Shown here in pieces: positions 1 to 11,359 of a stretch of 64,000 bases of DNA. A model generated the notes under the pieces. That model was not told the DNA's origin, did not search any database, and saw only the letters and a program-made list of their open reading frames with translations. Position 1 is the first letter of the stretch; every line of letters starts with the position of its first letter. Source of the DNA: Lamellibrachia columna (lineage: Eukaryota; Annelida; Polychaeta; Sabellida; Siboglinidae); contig OY759264.1 of assembly GCA_963662155.1 (NCBI GenBank), positions 9,325,988-9,389,987 of the forward strand, given 5' to 3'. The position numbers and the translations under genes were made by a program.

Positions 1-1851
1 AATCAGCAGATAAAGGCAAGCCGTAGAAAATGCACTGACAGTTTGCGATATAGAAGAGGCAGCGTTTACTCGGGCCGCGCCTGTCATACCGTCAAGCGAT
101 CTGACGCCCCCAATGATCACTCGCTATAATTATCGGCGTCAGACATTCCGAGACAGGGTCCCGTCAGAGAACACTGGCCCATTGAAGCCCAACAATAAGG
201 ACAACCGACTAACTGTAATAACACGAACTCCTGGATGTCGCCGGGGCAATCTAACATATCAAAAGCTGATTGAACTGTTTCAACTTCTGCCCCGCTGATT
301 TAATTACCCTCTTGTGTTTCACGAGGGCAGACAGTTTCGCCCTCTGTCGGATATCAGGGGCACATTTTAGGTGCGTGTGTCATAGAATAGCCCAACTATT
401 GTTGTTCGTTTTCTAGTTAATCGTTGGTTGTCAACTACCCTTTAATTGGGGCTATGTTTTCCGGTTCAGCGCCAACGATCTCGTTCAAAAGATAAAGACC
501 GTAGTTCGTTGAAGTATCCCACAGGGGGCGATACCGGTTATTCAAAGGGTGTTATCTAACTATCTTCGGTGTCGTAATAGTAACGAATAAATTAATACAT
601 GCCAGTAATGTAGTTATAGCTGTTGTGATTACATCCTTTAAAACATCAGTTAATAGCAGTTGGCATCAGTTAACCAAACACGTCTGTCAACCGAGAGGGT
701 ATTGTGTTGCCGAAGCGGTTACTGATATTACGGATCCATGTAAATGAGCGAGCTATCACCATTAGATAATAAACTATGGGCGTCAACATTACTGGTAATA
801 GCAGTAACAACAAAATAACTAAATATTGATGATAATATAAAGTGATGATATAATAAAATAAAAAACAACGATATATCTATGGTAACTATAATAATATTAC
901 AATAACAACACATTGAAATGAAAACTCAAGATGAAGCAAATCAGTAAGTGATATTCTAATATGTTGACCATCCGAGAGTGTTTTAATAAACCAACACTTT
1001 TTAATATAATGTTAATAAGTATCGACATTACCGTTCAGCATGCAATATATTTCAATTAAACAGGTAACGGTAAAAGTTGAACTATTGTTAATTAAACCCA
1101 GTTTGGACGATCAGTGCATTATGATATACATCGTTTACTCTGTATAACCCGATTTTACCATAAAAGCGATAACATTTTGTACCATTACGCATGCATGTAT
1201 TCACATTGTTCACGAGAGGCTTTCAACACAATTCCAGAAAACGATTCTTTCAATTCAGCAGTTCGCGCGTTCACTATAATGATGACGTCATTGAACGGTG
1301 CCAATTAGTTAATGTGTCACTATGTCACTTGTTCTGTGAAGTCTTCGACACAACGCTGACAATATAAACATTCACTGGAGATATACATGCCATCACCCTA
1401 TAATGACAAGAACTTCGTTAAGAAATAAAAGGCTGACGATGATTGTTACATGTTGTTAGCAATTAACACGTGGGTGTTGGGCATGTGGGTGTTGGGCGTG
1501 TGGGTGTGTTGTGTTATATATGGACAAAGGCAAACGGTTGAAATCAGTGGCGAGTTAATGTCAACTTATATAATATTGTTAGTGCCAAACGATAATGAAT
1601 ATTGCTAATTATATTAATGGTATACCTCCTATGTCTACGCAGAAGCCATGGCTTAAAGTTAATTTATTAAAATCCAATTATATGCCATAAAGCAGAAGTT
1701 ATGTAAAACATAACTTATATAAAACGAGATAGCTTACGTAATTAATAAAAACAAAACAATCAAAGCAATTACGCGCGCACATGCGCACATACGCACACGC
1801 CCCCCCCCCCCCTCTCCGACAACCGAACTAAGCCTCTCTTGTTTCCCGCAG
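1..1851 (+). other. Intron (3' part) upstream of the Hmx terminal exon
   Basis: No coding exon can be supported here; the only good splice signal is the acceptor at its right end. The first 400 bases are more mixed in composition, with several homeodomain-type TAAT cores (for example TTTAATTACC near 299), and could hold an intronic enhancer, which is inference. The remainder is AT-rich. Around 1770-1812 there is an ACGC/ACAC run followed by twelve C residues, just upstream of the polypyrimidine tract. The first Hmx exon or exons must lie outside the window to the left. Confidence 0.7.
1841..1851 (+). other. 3' splice acceptor of the Hmx terminal exon
   Basis: The sequence CTCTCTTGTTTCCCGCAG ends at 1851 and is a pyrimidine-rich tract followed by CAG. 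The exon therefore starts at 1852 with two bases (GT) that finish a codon begun in the previous exon, so this is a phase-1 intron. The ATG at 1839 lies inside the splice signal and is not a start codon. Confidence 0.85.
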
Positions 1852-2564
1852 GTCTCATCCCCGGTAACCCGATGCTGTCGATGCCACCCCTGCCGCCGCA
1901 GCCGCGCCCGTCGACGAGTCCCGTGTCCCGGACGTCTCCTCCGCCCGGTAGCCCCCCGTGTCCTCCCCGATCACCCCCACCGGCCCGCTCCCCCTTCTCG
2001 GACTCCCAACGCGACCAGGACGCCGACGCCGACGATCTCGATCTGGACCGCTCGGATCGCGACGACGACGACGATCACGCGTCGTCTGACATCAACACGT
2101 CGCTGCTGCGCAACAGCTCAGCGTCCGGCTCCTCGCAGCTGGCGCTGGACGACGCGAAGAACGGCGGGCGCAAGAAGAAGACGCGGACGGTGTTCTCTCG
2201 CAGTCAGGTCTTCCAGCTCGAGTCGACCTTCGACATGAAGCGCTACCTGTCGAGCTCCGAGCGCGCCGGACTCGCCGTGTCGCTCCACCTGACGGAGACG
2301 CAGGTGAAGATCTGGTTCCAGAACCGACGCAACAAGTGGAAGCGCCAGCTGGCGGCCGAACTCGAGGCGGCCAACATGGCGCACGCCGCCCAGCGGATGG
2401 TTCGCGTACCGATACTCTATCACGACAGTGCCGCCGCGCGCGCCGGACACTCGGACAGCGTGCCCCACTCGGGCACCCCTCTTTCGGGGTATCACCCCAT
2501 GTACTACCCGCCCACGTACTCACAGATCTCGGCGCTCCGTCCGTCTATGCCCAGCATTGTCTAG
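1852..2564 (+). CDS. Hmx: Hmx (Nkx5) homeobox transcription factor, terminal exon
   Basis: This nuclear DNA-binding regulator belongs to the Hmx/H6/Nkx5 family, which acts in sensory organ and neuronal development and in vertebrates prefers CAAGTG-type sites. The exon encodes 236 residues plus the stop TAG. In order: a Pro/Ser-rich stretch (residues 1-45), an acidic stretch with five Asp in a row (about 50-75), a basic GGRKKK lead-in, a full 60-residue homeodomain (107-166) with WFQNRR at positions 48-53 including Gln50 and Asn51, then the family-specific tail beginning [16 protein letters not shown] and VRVPILYH. The homeodomain and tail together are diagnostic for Hmx rather than other NK genes. 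The C-terminus is rich in Tyr, Pro and Ser. In the homeodomain, 56 of 60 codons end in G or C, unlike the AT-rich surroundings. The N-terminal exon is missing from this window. Confidence 0.96.
2172..2351 (+). other. Hmx: Homeobox (60 codons) within Hmx
   Basis: Homeodomain position 1 is the first Lys of KKKTRT at 2172 and position 60 is Leu at 2349-2351. Helix 3 carries [19 protein letters not shown], giving the standard W48, F49, N51 and R53 contacts and Gln at position 50. The phrase [16 protein letters not shown] in helices 1 and 2 is typical of Hmx. Confidence 0.96.
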
Positions 2565-2691
2565 CCGCTGGACACTAGCCTTGCCACCACATGGAGCTTA
2601 ACGACGGAACGGTGAATCCATAAGATCGAGACCAGTCCGGCATATCATTTGCATATCGCGTTCAATGTACTTAACGGTATAACGGCCGATC

Positions 2692-2745
2692 GTTTATATC
2701 GTAAAATCAAGGTATATAGTATACACTATATCCATTCTAACGTTT
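2692..2745 (+). repeat. Short dispersed repeat with palindromic core, copy 1
   Basis: The stretch shares ATCGTAAAATCAAG, then a near-palindromic TATAGTATACACTATA core, then ATTCTAAC, with copies at 51998-52045 and, more diverged, 41655-41712. Three copies in the same orientation suggest a small mobile or foldback-type family. It has no coding capacity. Confidence 0.5.
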
Positions 2746-2984
2746 TGACACCCCAGATGTATGTTATTAGTGAATCACCACTTGAACTCTGATTTAACCA
2801 TTATCAGTTTGTGATAACGTTTCCTTTCAGAACGCAATGCAAACATGATTTTCGGGTCGAAACATTAAAATTAAGGAGATATCGGCCACATTATATTGAC
2901 AAATCGTGGTTCATTAAAACACATCTGGGCAGCCAAAATGTTGGAGTAGATATAGTTTTATGCCCGTGTTTGGGAGTGGGGGGG

Positions 2985-3140
2985 GGCGTCGGGGGTTAGA
3001 ACGAACCAATTTTTTTAGAGAATTGTGTTTAACTGTAATATTTTTCAGAAATCATCCCAGAAATCCCCGACTGATTGTGTACACTCGAACCCCCTTTTTA
3101 AGATCCCAAGGACGGGTCTGAGTGTACCCTATATAATATT
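2985..3140 (+). repeat. Dispersed ~150-bp repeat, copy 1
   Basis: It matches 22010-22165 over TTTAACTGTAA, GAAATCATCCCAGAAATC, a CTGATTGT block, CTCGAAC and GGACGGGTCTG in the same order and spacing. The two copies are about 19 kb apart and diverged. The class of element is not recognised. Confidence 0.5.
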
Positions 3141-3309
3141 ATTTTAGGATACAGCGATCAGGCTATGTACCTATAAAATTAATATGTATTTACATTGTGC
3201 AAATCGAAATTACTTCTAACTATTTTCTCATATGCTGTTTTACAGTGTTTTACAGTGTATGCATTATATAGCTCGCTGCTCTGTCACTAATGAACTATCA
3301 GGGATTAAC

Positions 3310-3545
3310 CTTTGCATGTGAAACGTGACGTCTCGTCGGCGAATGATGAACACTATGCGCATGCGCGTGACATTGTCGCAGCTGCAGGCGGCAACCACTT
3401 CCGGTGGGCACGGTCCACTTCCGGTGGACATTTCTAGTCAATGAATAATCCGACAGGCGAATGGGAGACGAGCTCCAATGGGAGACGAGCTCCAATGGGA
3501 GACGAGCTCGCACGCGCGCGACTGTTCCCCGACGTCATGTGTCTC
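3310..3545 (+). promoter_or_regulatory. Promoter-like cluster: NRF1, paired ETS and CRE-type motifs
   Basis: The segment holds a TGACGTCT CRE-like site near 3326, a palindromic NRF1-type TGCGCATGCGCG at 3356-3367, two ETS-type ACTTCCGGT sites at 3397 and 3417 (20 bp apart) and an ACGTCAT CRE-like site near 3530. NRF1, ETS and CRE motifs commonly co-occur in CpG-type housekeeping promoters. No downstream gene is recognised, so it may be an enhancer, an unannotated transcript start or chance. Confidence 0.3.
3460..3510. repeat. 17-bp tandem repeat, 3 copies
   Basis: Three consecutive copies of AATGGGAGACGAGCTCC, each with a SacI-type GAGCTC, lie inside the promoter-like segment. Confidence 0.85.
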
Positions 3546-4924
3546 TATGGCACAGAACAATGTCCAGCCAGTGCAGATGACACTATTTGGTCTGTCGATC
3601 AAAATCCTGCGCGAAAAATACGAAATTGTAATGACGTTATATGTGTCTGTGTACAGTGAATTGTATTTTATATCGTTATAATGTTTCATCAGTTGGTGTC
3701 AAATGATTGATGTATATTTCGTTGTATATTAAATTCGTCATGTATTGTTCACGTTGATGTCACTGTGATCTTTTTGTTGACGCAATACAAGGGTTGATCT
3801 TCCTTATTCACGTTTAAAGCAGAATAGTATCCAGCACAACATGTAATACATAAACACAGTGTTTGCTAATTGCACAGTTCATACATTATTTGATCTATCA
3901 AAATTACATTAATTCACAAATTGAAACAACGACACCATAACCGTTTTCCAACGGTTGTAAATGTTTAAACTTCTGAAGTTGCCGTTTGCTGGCATTATTT
4001 CGTTATTGTCTCCGAACAAATGACTTATGTACAACATTAAGTCATGGGAAGGACATGACTATAGCACGTAGATGAAACAGTTCGTGGTGAATTAATATCA
4101 CAGTTGCATTTGTTCAGGGATTATTTAGTAATATAATCATATCATATGGTAAATACATAATTATATGATTAATAAACTGATCTGATTGTTGGAAATATAA
4201 ATATGTTTTGTGGGAAATTTCCTAAATAATGTACATTACAACACATTATTTTATTTAATATTTTATTTTGTTTAATATTTTGCGAACGTTTGCGAAATGT
4301 GTGATGTACACATTTCTATATTTCATTCGCGTTGGGAATACTAAAATGTGTACGCGTGCGAGAATATTAAGAACTGAGGGTTGGGGTGAAATGTTGAAGG
4401 AAATGCGTTATGTGGCACGTGATTCGACGTTTATTTTGAATATCGATATATTATTCTGCTTAAAATAGTCCAAGGATGAGTGTGTGGCGGAGTGATTCGC
4501 TTCACCCACAGCTCAATTGCCTCGTTCGCGCGCACGCACACGTACACGAACGTGCATGTATGGCGTCTTTGATGCACGCACCGAACCTTTGACGCCACCG
4601 ACCTCGGGCGCCGAATATCGTGCCACTATCGCACTGGCGGATTCCGTTTCCCGTCGCCGAGTTTGAAAGCAATAATACGTCGATTCCGGTGTCAAAGCCA
4701 GAGCCGTATCTTCCCTGGGCGTCGACACATCTCGGCCGTGGTCAGCCGACACTCTCAAACACGACAATAAAGCGAACCGTCGTTCCTGATCACGGCGATG
4801 CAAGCACGATCATCGGTCGGCCCCCGGCGCTGCTCGGCCGCCGCTGCGTGGCCTGAGGGCTGGCGTCGTCGGATATCGTGCAGCTCGCGTGGCACTCCGA
4901 CGACAGCGGATACAGTAGTGGTGA
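3546..4924. other. No gene seen; AT-rich then GC-richer at the right
   Basis: Bases 3546-4480 are AT-rich and featureless. About 4500-4920 is GC-richer with several CpG dinucleotides. Short open frames here have no recognisable domain and look like chance. Confidence 0.6.
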
Positions 4925-5095
4925 GATAGATAGATATTTATTCTGAATTGGAATATTGTATTTTATATGTGTTCAGGTAAGATTTCGGTACAGTTTTTAT
5001 GAGAATATTTTATGAGCTTATGATGATGATAATGATAATGATGATAATAATAATAATAATAATAATAATGATAACAATGATAATAATAGTATCGC
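4925..5095. repeat. Imperfect GATA/GAT/AAT microsatellite
   Basis: Short GATA units occur near 4925 and a run of GAT then AAT trinucleotides lies at about 5020-5090. It is simple sequence only. Confidence 0.7.
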
Positions 5096-5249
5096 ATTTA
5101 TGTACCTATCGCTGATTTCCACTTTGTGGGTCGATGAGCGGTACGTTATATAAAAAAAACATATATGACATATTATTATTATTATTATCACATATAATTT
5201 TGCCGCGCCAACGTTATTTAAATTGATCACATTAACATTTGTAAAGATA

Positions 5250-5480
5250 AAGGTATTTTCCTACATAGCGCGGTATCCAGTCCTTGGAACTGTTCAAAGC
5301 GCTTTACACTTCACCCCCTGGCAGACCAGTTTACACTTCACCCCCTGGCAGACCAGTTTACACTTCACCCCCTGGCAGACCTGTTAACACTTCACCCCCT
5401 GGCAGACCTGTTCATTCCAACGCCAACTCGACTTCTCTGGGAAGCATCCAAGCACGCTACAATTATTGCGCGAATGCTAT
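5250..5480 (-). mobile_element. SINE fragment (3' part), minus strand, with internal expansion
   Basis: Read on the minus strand, it matches the 3' two thirds of the SINE at 33895-34205: shared blocks include GAAGCGCTTTGAACAG-type sequence, GGACTGGATACCGCG, AGAGAAGTCGAG-like sequence and GGAATGAACAGGTCTGCCAG. The tRNA-like head is missing. Inside it a 27-bp segment (contains CACTTCACCCCCTGGCAGAC) is repeated four times at 5308-5415, which the other copy has only once. This is a satellite expansion that began inside a SINE. Confidence 0.6.
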
Positions 5481-6414
5481 TTGTGAACGATATGTGTATC
5501 ACTTGTTTACCTTTTCATATTTGTATACAAATGTGGCGTCCTGTTTCTGTGCTAGCCAGATATAATTAACACAGATACTTTGATTTTTTTATTATCATTA
5601 ATTTTAATTGCTGCATTTCCAGAACGGTTTTTTTAACAACAACAATATAGGAACATGCTTAAATGCATATTCGTGCTATGCACGAACTATCGATGCATAC
5701 ATATCAACTGTTATTCGTAAGGAGAGTCCGTCATTTTGACAAAAAATCCCCGTCGTGAACATATTTGTTTAACATTTTCCGTTTACTATTCGTGAATCGT
5801 GCTGCTTATCGGTGAGGCTGAATGTTGCCAGTCGAATGAAAAGATCGCGACAAGTGGCAGACACAAAACGCAAACTACACAACCACGTTGTGAGTTCACC
5901 AACAGTCGTCAAAATGTCGATGATTAGTTGCGCAATTGATCGCCTGTTCGAGGAAACTCAGCAAAGAAAAAACGATCGTACAAACTGCATTTCAAGGATA
6001 GTTGGACGAAAGATTGCCGTTTGAAGTCAAGTATATAGTGTACGAAGGCAAGTAATTTCTTCTTGTATGCGTGTCAAATGGCTACTTGTGTATGGACTGA
6101 AAGCGATCCCCTAAAATCCAAAATGGCTACCAATTACAATGTCCACAAGATTTTTTTACAAATACATAAGCATCATAGGGACTAACTGACAAGTTTCACT
6201 TTTCTGCCTCTGTCATGGCCACCGACGCAAAAATCTAATCTGTCTCATCATGTCCCGCAGCAAAGCCGAATCTGATCGGGCTTGTTTAATGCAGATTGAG
6301 ACTGCTCAGAGTTAGTAAAGGAATTCTTTGTTTTCCAGCTCTAAGTAAAAGTTACCTGCAACTCAGACTAACAGAGTCGTAGATGTACTTTCGGAGGTAA
6401 AAACCGCGTAGACA
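5481..6414. other. No gene or repeat recognised
   Basis: This is AT-rich unique sequence. An open frame at 5812-6024 has no recognisable domain. Confidence 0.6.
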
Positions 6415-6472
6415 ATGACCGTAATGACCGTAATGACCGTAATGACCGTAATGACCGTAATGACCGTAATGA
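6415..6472. repeat. 9-bp tandem repeat, about 6 copies
   Basis: The unit is GACCGTAAT, perfectly repeated. Confidence 0.9.
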
Positions 6473-6564
6473 TTAATTCGTTTATTTTGTATTCTTGTGT
6501 TGTGCTTGCTTTGCTTTGGTTAATAAATTGTAATAATATGTGAAAGGGTGGAGATGTCGGTGGC

Positions 6565-7082
6565 GCATGTGCGTGCATGTGCGTGCATGTGCGTGCATGT
6601 GCGTGCATGTGCGTGCATGTGCGTGCATGTGCGTGCATGTGCGTGCATGTGCGTGCATGTGCGTGCATGTGCGTGCATGTGCGTGCATGTGCGTGCATGT
6701 GCGTGCATGTGCGTGCATGTGCGTGCATGTGCGTGCATGTGCGTGCATGTGCGTGCATGTGCGTGCATGTGCGTGCATGTGCGTGCATGTGCGTGCATGT
6801 GCGTGCATGTGCGTGCATGTGCGTGCATGTGCGCGCATGTGCGCGCATGTGCGCGCATGTGCGTGCATGTGCGTGCATGTGCGTGCATGTGCGTGCATGT
6901 GCGTGCATGTGCGTGCATGTGCGTGCATGTGCGTGCATGTGCGTGCATGTGCGTGCATGTGCGTGCATGTGCGTGCATGTGCGTGCATGTGCGTGCATGT
7001 GCGTGCATGTGCGCGCATGTGCGTGCATGTGCGTGCATGTGCGTGCATGTGCGTGCATGTGCGTGCATGTGCATGCATGTGC
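6565..7082. repeat. 10-bp minisatellite GCGTGCATGT, about 51 copies
   Basis: The units are nearly perfect over 518 bp; a few carry GCGCGCATGT, three of them clustered near 6831-6860 and one near 7011. The unit is a purine-pyrimidine alternation almost throughout, which favours Z-DNA. Open frames on both strands follow from a unit free of stop codons and are not genes. Confidence 0.95.
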
Positions 7083-7164
7083 GTTCATGCTCAACCACGC
7101 TGGGGTGAGGCAGCCGGCCAATTGGCTAATAATCTCAGTCATTTTGATCATCACAAGTTGACGG

Positions 7165-7255
7165 GTATGCGATGTTATTCACAACTGCGCATATAACGTA
7201 TTATCGATGTTATTCATAATTATGCACATAACGTATTATCGATGTTATTTAAAAC
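7165..7255. repeat. 35-bp tandem repeat, about 2.5 copies
   Basis: CGATGTTATT starts at 7170, 7205 and 7240, with a conserved ATAACGTATTAT segment between. Confidence 0.8.
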
Positions 7256-7795
7256 CCGGACATTATTTGTATTTCAAATGACCAGCTAGTGTTGCTGCCG
7301 GCGCCTTGGACAACAACTAGACTTCCGTTTTACGTAAAATAAACAAATCAAATACATACAAGTTAAATGTTTCATGGATATGAAATATTATGTTGGCCAA
7401 CGAGAGATATTCCTTGCATTTGTCATTTGAAACATCGAAGCTAGCAACATCTGCCGAACCGACTTTTTGTAACACCGCATCTGATTGCCTAATACGACAC
7501 CATATTTCCACTATTCACGTAGTGTGATAACAATATGACCTCTGGCTAACGAGGATAGGTTGTTGATCTCGTTTACACTTCACGTCACATGATGAATCAC
7601 GTTGTCGTTCGTTCCACGGAATCACCACATTTTTCATTCGGCTCTACATCACTCTTATCGGCCGGCCGTCGGAGAACTCGTTTATCTGACCATTCAGTGA
7701 CGTCATGTACACCGCGATTAATGTTGTGGTTCGTATCATAATTTTCTCATTAATTACGTTCATCTCTCAATCCGACGTTGCCGCCAATTAGGTAT
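7256..7795. other. No gene or repeat recognised
   Basis: Unique sequence of mixed composition with no domain-bearing open frame. Confidence 0.6.
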
Positions 7796-8405
7796 ATGTT
7801 ATTGTTATTATTGTTGTTCTTATTGTTATTGTTATTGTTTTTATTGTTATTGTTTTTATTGTTAGTATTGTTAGTATTGTTAGTATTGTTAGTATTGTTA
7901 GTACTGTTATTATTGCTATTATTGTTGTTATTATTGTTATTGTTATTATTGTTATTATTGTTATTATTGTTATTTTTATTATTGTTAGTATTGCTATTAT
8001 TGTTATTATTGTTATTATTGTTAGTATTGTTAGTACTGTTATTATTGTTATTATTGTTGTTGTTATTATTATTATTATTGTTGTTGTTAGTATTGTTATC
8101 ATTGTCATTATTGTTACTGTTGGTATTATGGTTATTGTTGTAATTATTATTGTTATTATTATTATTGTTTGTATTACCGTTACTTATTGCCGTTATTATT
8201 GTTATTGTCGTTATTGATGCTATTGGTGTTATTGTTGTTATTGTTATTATTAGTATTGTTATTATTGTTACTGTTATTATTATTATTGTTATTATTATTG
8301 TTGGTATTGTTATTATTGTTATTACTATTAGTATTGTTATTATTACTGTTGATACTGTTATTATTTTTATTGTTATTGTTATTTTTTTATTATTGTTATT
8401 ATTGT
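7796..8405. repeat. Imperfect trinucleotide microsatellite (TTATTG/ATT/GTT)
   Basis: About 600 bp of ATT and GTT triplets with TAGTATTGT variants. The poly-Leu/Ile and poly-Asn open frames on the two strands are consequences of the repeat. Confidence 0.95.
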
Positions 8406-9473
8406 ATTCTGCTGAGCCTAACACGTACTCGACCCCCTTCACTGTCAGAGTTACACGGTCAAACTATGAGAAGACTGTAGAAGACCGGACGGCAGGTGTT
8501 ATAGTTTCTCTTCAGCAAAATGCAACCCCGCTACCCACTTCGTTGGCTAAAATCGTCAGCAAACCACGGCACCGCCCTCTAGCGATAACTCGTGCTACTG
8601 AATAACAGATGTCAAGTTCAACGGTAGATCGTAAAATAAAATACGTCGCAGCCAAAAACATCCGGTCATTGCTTCACCAGGAGCCATGAACCCGTGTCTG
8701 GATGACGACCTGCTGCGACGTCACACCGGTCTACCGCAACATAACGTTCCGAAAACGCGGTGTGAACGACTCGAATAACTACCGATACGGCACAACAATC
8801 ACGGCGTATATAAAAGATGACCAGACGGTATTTATGGGTATGGTTGCATTATTGGTCGTGATTTGAGACGAGTGTCGCGTGCGCGGTTTGCCACGGTTCC
8901 ACACAAGCAAGGTTTATGCGGTGTCCTATTATCTATTATCTTTGACAGACGACATCGTCGCTGCGTCGCACGAAATTCAACACGGCAGACTTAATAAAGA
9001 CGCGTTTGTTGCGGCCGGCGCTAATGAAGCCGCCGGATTTAGCGTTGTTTTAATCCGATTTAATTGCGACACGCGCACAAAACGTGGCGTCGTCCGTGAC
9101 GCCGAGTCGTGTGGCGGTAACGAGGCATGGACACCGGGATACGTCCGGCGATGACCAGATGCCCAGTGCAGCAAGGAATTCGCGTTTTTGTGTTTCCGTT
9201 TTCCATGCAGCTCATAGACCTGTGTCAACATCTGCTCATGGGAAGCGGGAAAGGGGTCAGGAAAAGCAAGAAAAATCCTCCCCACTCCGATTTTTTTTAC
9301 CGTACTCTTGTGTTTTGTTTTTACGAGTCGCCATTGTGATTTACTGTTCTCGACTGCGGTGAACGTATGCTCGATGTTTTGTTCATTTTCTGTTTGTCGT
9401 AAACCCTGCTTGCGCGGGCTGTTTTGTTGCACTTCACGTTATTATAATTGTTTTTATTTTAGCGCTGCTTGTG
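8406..9473. other. Unique GC-richer region, no gene supported
   Basis: The sequence at 8640-9170 is CpG-rich relative to its surroundings. A TATATAAAAG box lies at 8807-8816 with a GGTTGCATTATT-type initiator-like region about 30 bp downstream, so a transcription start is conceivable. Open frames downstream have no recognisable domain and lack good start contexts. Confidence 0.45.
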
Positions 9474-9545
9474 TACGTGCCTATGTGCGTGCGTGCGTAC
9501 GTACGTACGTACGTACGTACGTACGTACGTGCGTGCGTGGGTGCA
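9474..9545. repeat. ACGT/GTGC tetranucleotide microsatellite
   Basis: About ten perfect ACGT units (9496-9531) flanked by GTGC units. ACGT repeats are self-complementary and can form cruciforms. Confidence 0.9.
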
Positions 9546-9875
9546 TGCACACGAATGCAGAACAGTGAAATCAGAACACGTACTCAGGCGATCAAATGTC
9601 AAAGATATAGACGCAACGTCTCTGGCGTGGCAAATCGATGCCATATCGAACAGATAAATACAGCGTCGCTTGCAGCCATCAACAGAGACGTTGGTCAGGG
9701 TAGTATACGATTTTCATTGGTTAACAAGTGGACAAGGAAGCCATTGGCTTACTGAGATATTTGTCAATTTTGTTTTTTACATATTCACTGGTATCATTTA
9801 CACAATCTATAGAAAACGTGTTCCATTCATTGATATCCAATCAATTTCTACTAACTCTCTTAAGTGAAAAAGCAT
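9546..9875. other. No gene or repeat recognised
   Basis: Short unique spacer between two microsatellites. Confidence 0.6.
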
Positions 9876-10024
9876 AGTGAGTGAGTGAGTGAGTGAGTGA
9901 GTGAGTGAGTGAGTGAGTGAGTGAGTGAGTGAGTGAGTGAGTGAGTGAGTGAGTGAGTGAGTGAGTGAGTGAGTGAGTGAGTGAGTGAGTGAGTGAGTGA
10001 GTGAGTGAGTGAGTGAGTGAGTGA
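9876..10024. repeat. (GTGA)n microsatellite, about 37 copies
   Basis: A perfect GTGA tetranucleotide run. The same motif recurs at 53494-54250. Confidence 0.97.
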
Positions 10025-10696
10025 TATTTCTTTATAAACTGCGATGCCAGCAATTATAGGACTGCGTTCATATTGGTGACAGTTCAGCTACATATAGCGA
10101 CTCTGAGAACCCGACGCGATATCTAAGAACGCATTGAAACAGTCAGCATTTATCGCAGCAATTTCGTCGGATTCATATTGTTTCTCCTGGGAACTCCAAT
10201 GACAAAACGGACATCATCAGACAGTACATCAGGCAGATTAATATTCGTCATAAAATAGTTGGATGTCACGGTTGACATTTACAGATAGACTCAACGACTC
10301 AACGTATGAATCATTTATTTGTGATCGAATCCAGAAGATTGTTCTACGCACCATGTCAAAGGACATTTCGTCCGTTGACTCTCTGGCGGCCTTCGCAAGG
10401 CCACGCGTGATGGATAGGATGGTTATGGGGATAACTAAGCTGGTTGTTATGATTGAGCGATCGGATTAAGCAGTTTGCTTCAAACACAAGTGGCGTTGTC
10501 TAAATAGGTTCATCAGAAAAACGAATGATGTTTACCGCAGCTGGCCGTTTCGTCTTACCACGTGGGAGTATATAGAGAGGTGGGGGTTTCTATTGCTGGC
10601 ATTAAAACATGTAGGCATATTCTAGTAGACGATATGAATGTCTATATAATATATAATTTCTACAACATTTGTGATTTCTTATAGTCCGAAACACCA
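10025..10696. other. No gene or repeat recognised
   Basis: Unique sequence; small open frames lack recognisable domains. Confidence 0.6.
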
Positions 10697-10795
10697 GAGG
10701 ACGAGATCTGCGTGGACGAGATCTGCGCGGACGAGATCTGCGCGGACGAGATCTGCGTGGACGAGATCTGCGTGGACGAGATCTGCGCGGACGAA
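10697..10795. repeat. 15-bp tandem repeat, about 6-7 copies
   Basis: The unit is GACGAGATCTGCGTG with T/C variation at one site; each contains a BglII-type AGATCT. Confidence 0.9.
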
Positions 10796-10969
10796 TTGTC
10801 GTCGATGACATTTTCATTGATAGTTTTTCCTCGAAGAAACAACAATGAACAAATTGTCGCCGAGGAAGTGACGGTGGACGAATTGTCCTCGACGAAATGT
10901 TCGTGGACAAAGAGTCAATGACAAAATGTTCCAAATGTCCTTGGATGAAGACTACAAGAAACACAACAC

Positions 10970-11262
10970 AACGGGTGGGACACAAGATGACGGGTAGGTC
11001 ACAAGATGACGGGTAGGTCACAAGATGACGGGTTGGTCACAAGATGACGGGTGGGTCACAAGATGACGGGTTGGTCACAAGATGACGGGTAGGTCACAAG
11101 ATGACGGGTTGGTCACAAGATGACGGGTGGGACACAACATGATGGTTAGGTCACAAAATGGCAGGCGGGTCACAAGATGACGGGTGGGACACAACGTGAC
11201 GGTTAGGTCACAAAATGGCAGGCGGGTCACAAGATGACGGGTGGGTCACAAGGAGGGGTGGG
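10970..11262. repeat. 19-bp minisatellite, about 15 copies
   Basis: The unit is GGTCACAAGATGACGGGTT with variation at the last bases; the right part is more diverged (CACAACATGATGGTT, CAAAATGGCAGGC forms). Confidence 0.9.
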
Positions 11263-11359
11263 TAAAAAAAGAGGTTTGTGTTAATCACCCTTTAAATGGT
11301 GATGCCGACTAGTTCTTGTACTGCTGCACCGATTCGGCTGTTGTTTTCGACGTTTCCCT

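Larger units (their letters stand above)
2565..3309 (+). other. Hmx 3' flank, probable 3' UTR start
   Basis: This region follows the Hmx stop codon and is AT-rich with no coding signal. An ATTAAA variant poly(A) signal occurs near 2864, but no canonical AATAAA with a GT-rich tail stands out, so the transcript end is not defined. It also holds two dispersed repeats, listed separately. Confidence 0.5.

Noticed and set aside
2092..2523. Antisense frames of 125-143 codons across the homeobox
   Set aside because: They are shadows of the GC-rich Hmx coding frame and have low-complexity Arg/Pro/Ser composition.
8807..9154. TATA box followed by an open frame as a small gene
   Set aside because: The frame has no ATG near its start and no recognisable domain; the TATA match alone is weak in AT-rich DNA.
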